From positions 26,795 through 33,573 of the forward strand of contig CAJUTW010000013.1 in NCBI GenBank assembly GCA_910589335.1: DNA of 6,779 nt, given 5' to 3'. The translations under genes were made by a program, and so were the position numbers. The stretch's first letter is position 1. Each line of letters opens with the position of its first letter. The notes under the pieces were generated by a model. That model saw only the letters and a program-made list of their open reading frames with translations, made no database searches and was not told the origin of the DNA. Source of the stretch: an uncultured Bacilli bacterium. Lineage in GTDB: Bacteria; Bacillota_I; Bacilli_A; RF39; UBA660. This document shows, piece by piece, positions 6,247 through 6,779 of this stretch.

Positions 6247-6275
6247 ATAACTCGCACAAATGGAGGGGAATAAAA

Positions 6276-6716
6276 ATGGAAAATAATATTGAAAGAACTG
6301 GAAAATATGATAAAACATTTAAAGCATTAGAATGTTTAATTGATACTGAAGTAGTATGTGTTTATACAGAAATAGGAAGAAAAACAACAGGAAAAAAAGG
6401 AATTTTAAAAGATGTAAAACCATATGACTGTATTGTAATAGATAATGAACCTATACATTTTATTGATAATAATCAAGCAATTTTATATATAGGATATACA
6501 AACGAAAAAATAAAAGCTAAAACAAAGGTTCAAACTATTTATAGAAATCAAGATTTATATGAAAAAGTATCAAAAGATCCTAAAGGATATAAAGGTTTCT
6601 CTATGACAGAAGTTGGAGCTTTAATGAGTGCTCAAGAAAAAACTTTAGGATATAGTGTAAAAAAAGAAGAATTAGAAAGAACATATTTAGATATAGGTAA
6701 ACCTAAAACTAAGTAA
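6276..6716 (+). CDS. Hypothetical protein with predicted beta-rich core (146 aa)
   Basis: I do not recognise this family. No signal peptide or membrane helix is visible, so it is probably cytoplasmic. Residues 1-22 are polar with a short helix ('DKTFKALECLID'). Residues about 24-88 alternate hydrophobic residues and turns ('EVVCVYTEIGRKTTGKKGILKDV', 'DCIVID', 'PIHFID', 'QAILYIGY', 'KVQTIYR'), suggesting a small beta barrel of SH3- or Sm-like type. Residues 92-135 look helical, with 'GFSMTEVGALMSAQEKTLGY' at 107-126, and the end is basic ('GKPKTK'). Cysteines are at 20, 28 and 52. The gene has a near-consensus promoter and the strong GGAGGGG ribosome binding site seven bases before ATG, both consistent with high expression. 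It is the only plus-strand gene here and runs divergently from xfp. Confidence 0.87.
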   Translation: MENNIERTGKYDKTFKALECLIDTEVVCVYTEIGRKTTGKKGILKDVKPYDCIVIDNEPIHFIDNNQAILYIGYTNEKIKAKTKVQTIYRNQDLYEKVSKDPKGYKGFSMTEVGALMSAQEKTLGYSVKKEELERTYLDIGKPKTK

Positions 6717-6720
6717 AAAT

Positions 6721-6744
6721 CCATGCCTGAAAGACGTGGTTTTT
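6721..6744 (+). terminator. Possible terminator of the 146-aa gene
   Basis: CCATG (6721-6725) can pair with CGTGG (6735-6739), including one G-U wobble, around a 9-nt loop, and is followed by five T residues. A-rich sequence upstream could extend the stem with the T-run. It starts 4 bases after the stop codon. The short stem makes this uncertain, and the bases may belong to a larger structure that continues past the edge. Confidence 0.4.
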
Positions 6745-6779
6745 CTCTGAGGCCTATAAGGCCAAACACTGGCAGCTAC
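6721..6779. other. G+C-rich, structure-prone right edge, possible start of an RNA element
   Basis: About 30 of 59 bases are G or C, nearly twice the window average. GGCCT (6751-6755) and AGGCC (6759-6763) form a 5-bp hairpin with a 3-nt loop, and TGCC (6724-6727) can pair with GGCA (6771-6774) to enclose it. In AT-rich genomes such local G+C rises often mark structured RNAs. I could not match it to any riboswitch, tmRNA, SRP RNA or RNase P that I know. The window ends before the element can be judged, and the strand is unknown. Confidence 0.35.

Noticed and set aside
6721..6779. RNase P RNA, tmRNA, SRP RNA or a known riboswitch
   Set aside because: The bases 'TCCATGC' recall part of RNase P RNA, but its flanking conserved helices are missing. 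No other conserved core I know matches in the 59 bases available.

Overview
The window is AT-rich (roughly 27-30% G+C by eye) and gene-dense, with short intergenic gaps, purine-rich Gram-positive ribosome binding sites and several extended -10 (TGnTATAAT-type) promoters. The gene content (RelP-type small alarmone synthetase, phosphoketolase, NifS-type desulfurase) and base composition suggest a low-G+C Firmicutes/Bacilli or Mollicutes-related commensal. Tryptophan is read from TGG in intact conserved genes, so the code is probably table 11. All eight stop codons seen are TAA or TAG.

All genes except the last are on the minus strand, so transcription runs from right to left. From right to left: a complete phosphoketolase (xfp, 3788-6133); a two-gene unit of unrecognised proteins, one with a membrane anchor (3194-3712) and one small and acidic (2918-3187); a RelP-type (p)ppGpp synthetase (2163-2807); and an operon of cysteine desulfurase (964-2085), a cytoplasmic CSGC thioredoxin-like protein (707-961), a broken or very short HAD-like reading frame (467-695), and a secreted CPHC thioredoxin-fold protein cut by the left edge (1-467). 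Hairpins followed by T-runs separate these units.

A divergent 142-bp intergenic region (6134-6275) separates xfp from a plus-strand gene of unknown function (6276-6716). It has a promoter for each side and a near-perfect 19-nt direct repeat with a 21-bp period. The last ~60 nt rise to about 50% G+C and can form hairpins, which suggests a terminator and/or the start of a structured RNA.

The desulfurase operon is the most suggestive group: sulfur mobilisation plus one cytoplasmic and one extracytoplasmic dithiol protein, in tightly coupled reading frames. The xfp and alarmone synthetase genes are central metabolism and stress signalling in separate transcription units. I see no mobile element, CRISPR array, tRNA or rRNA.
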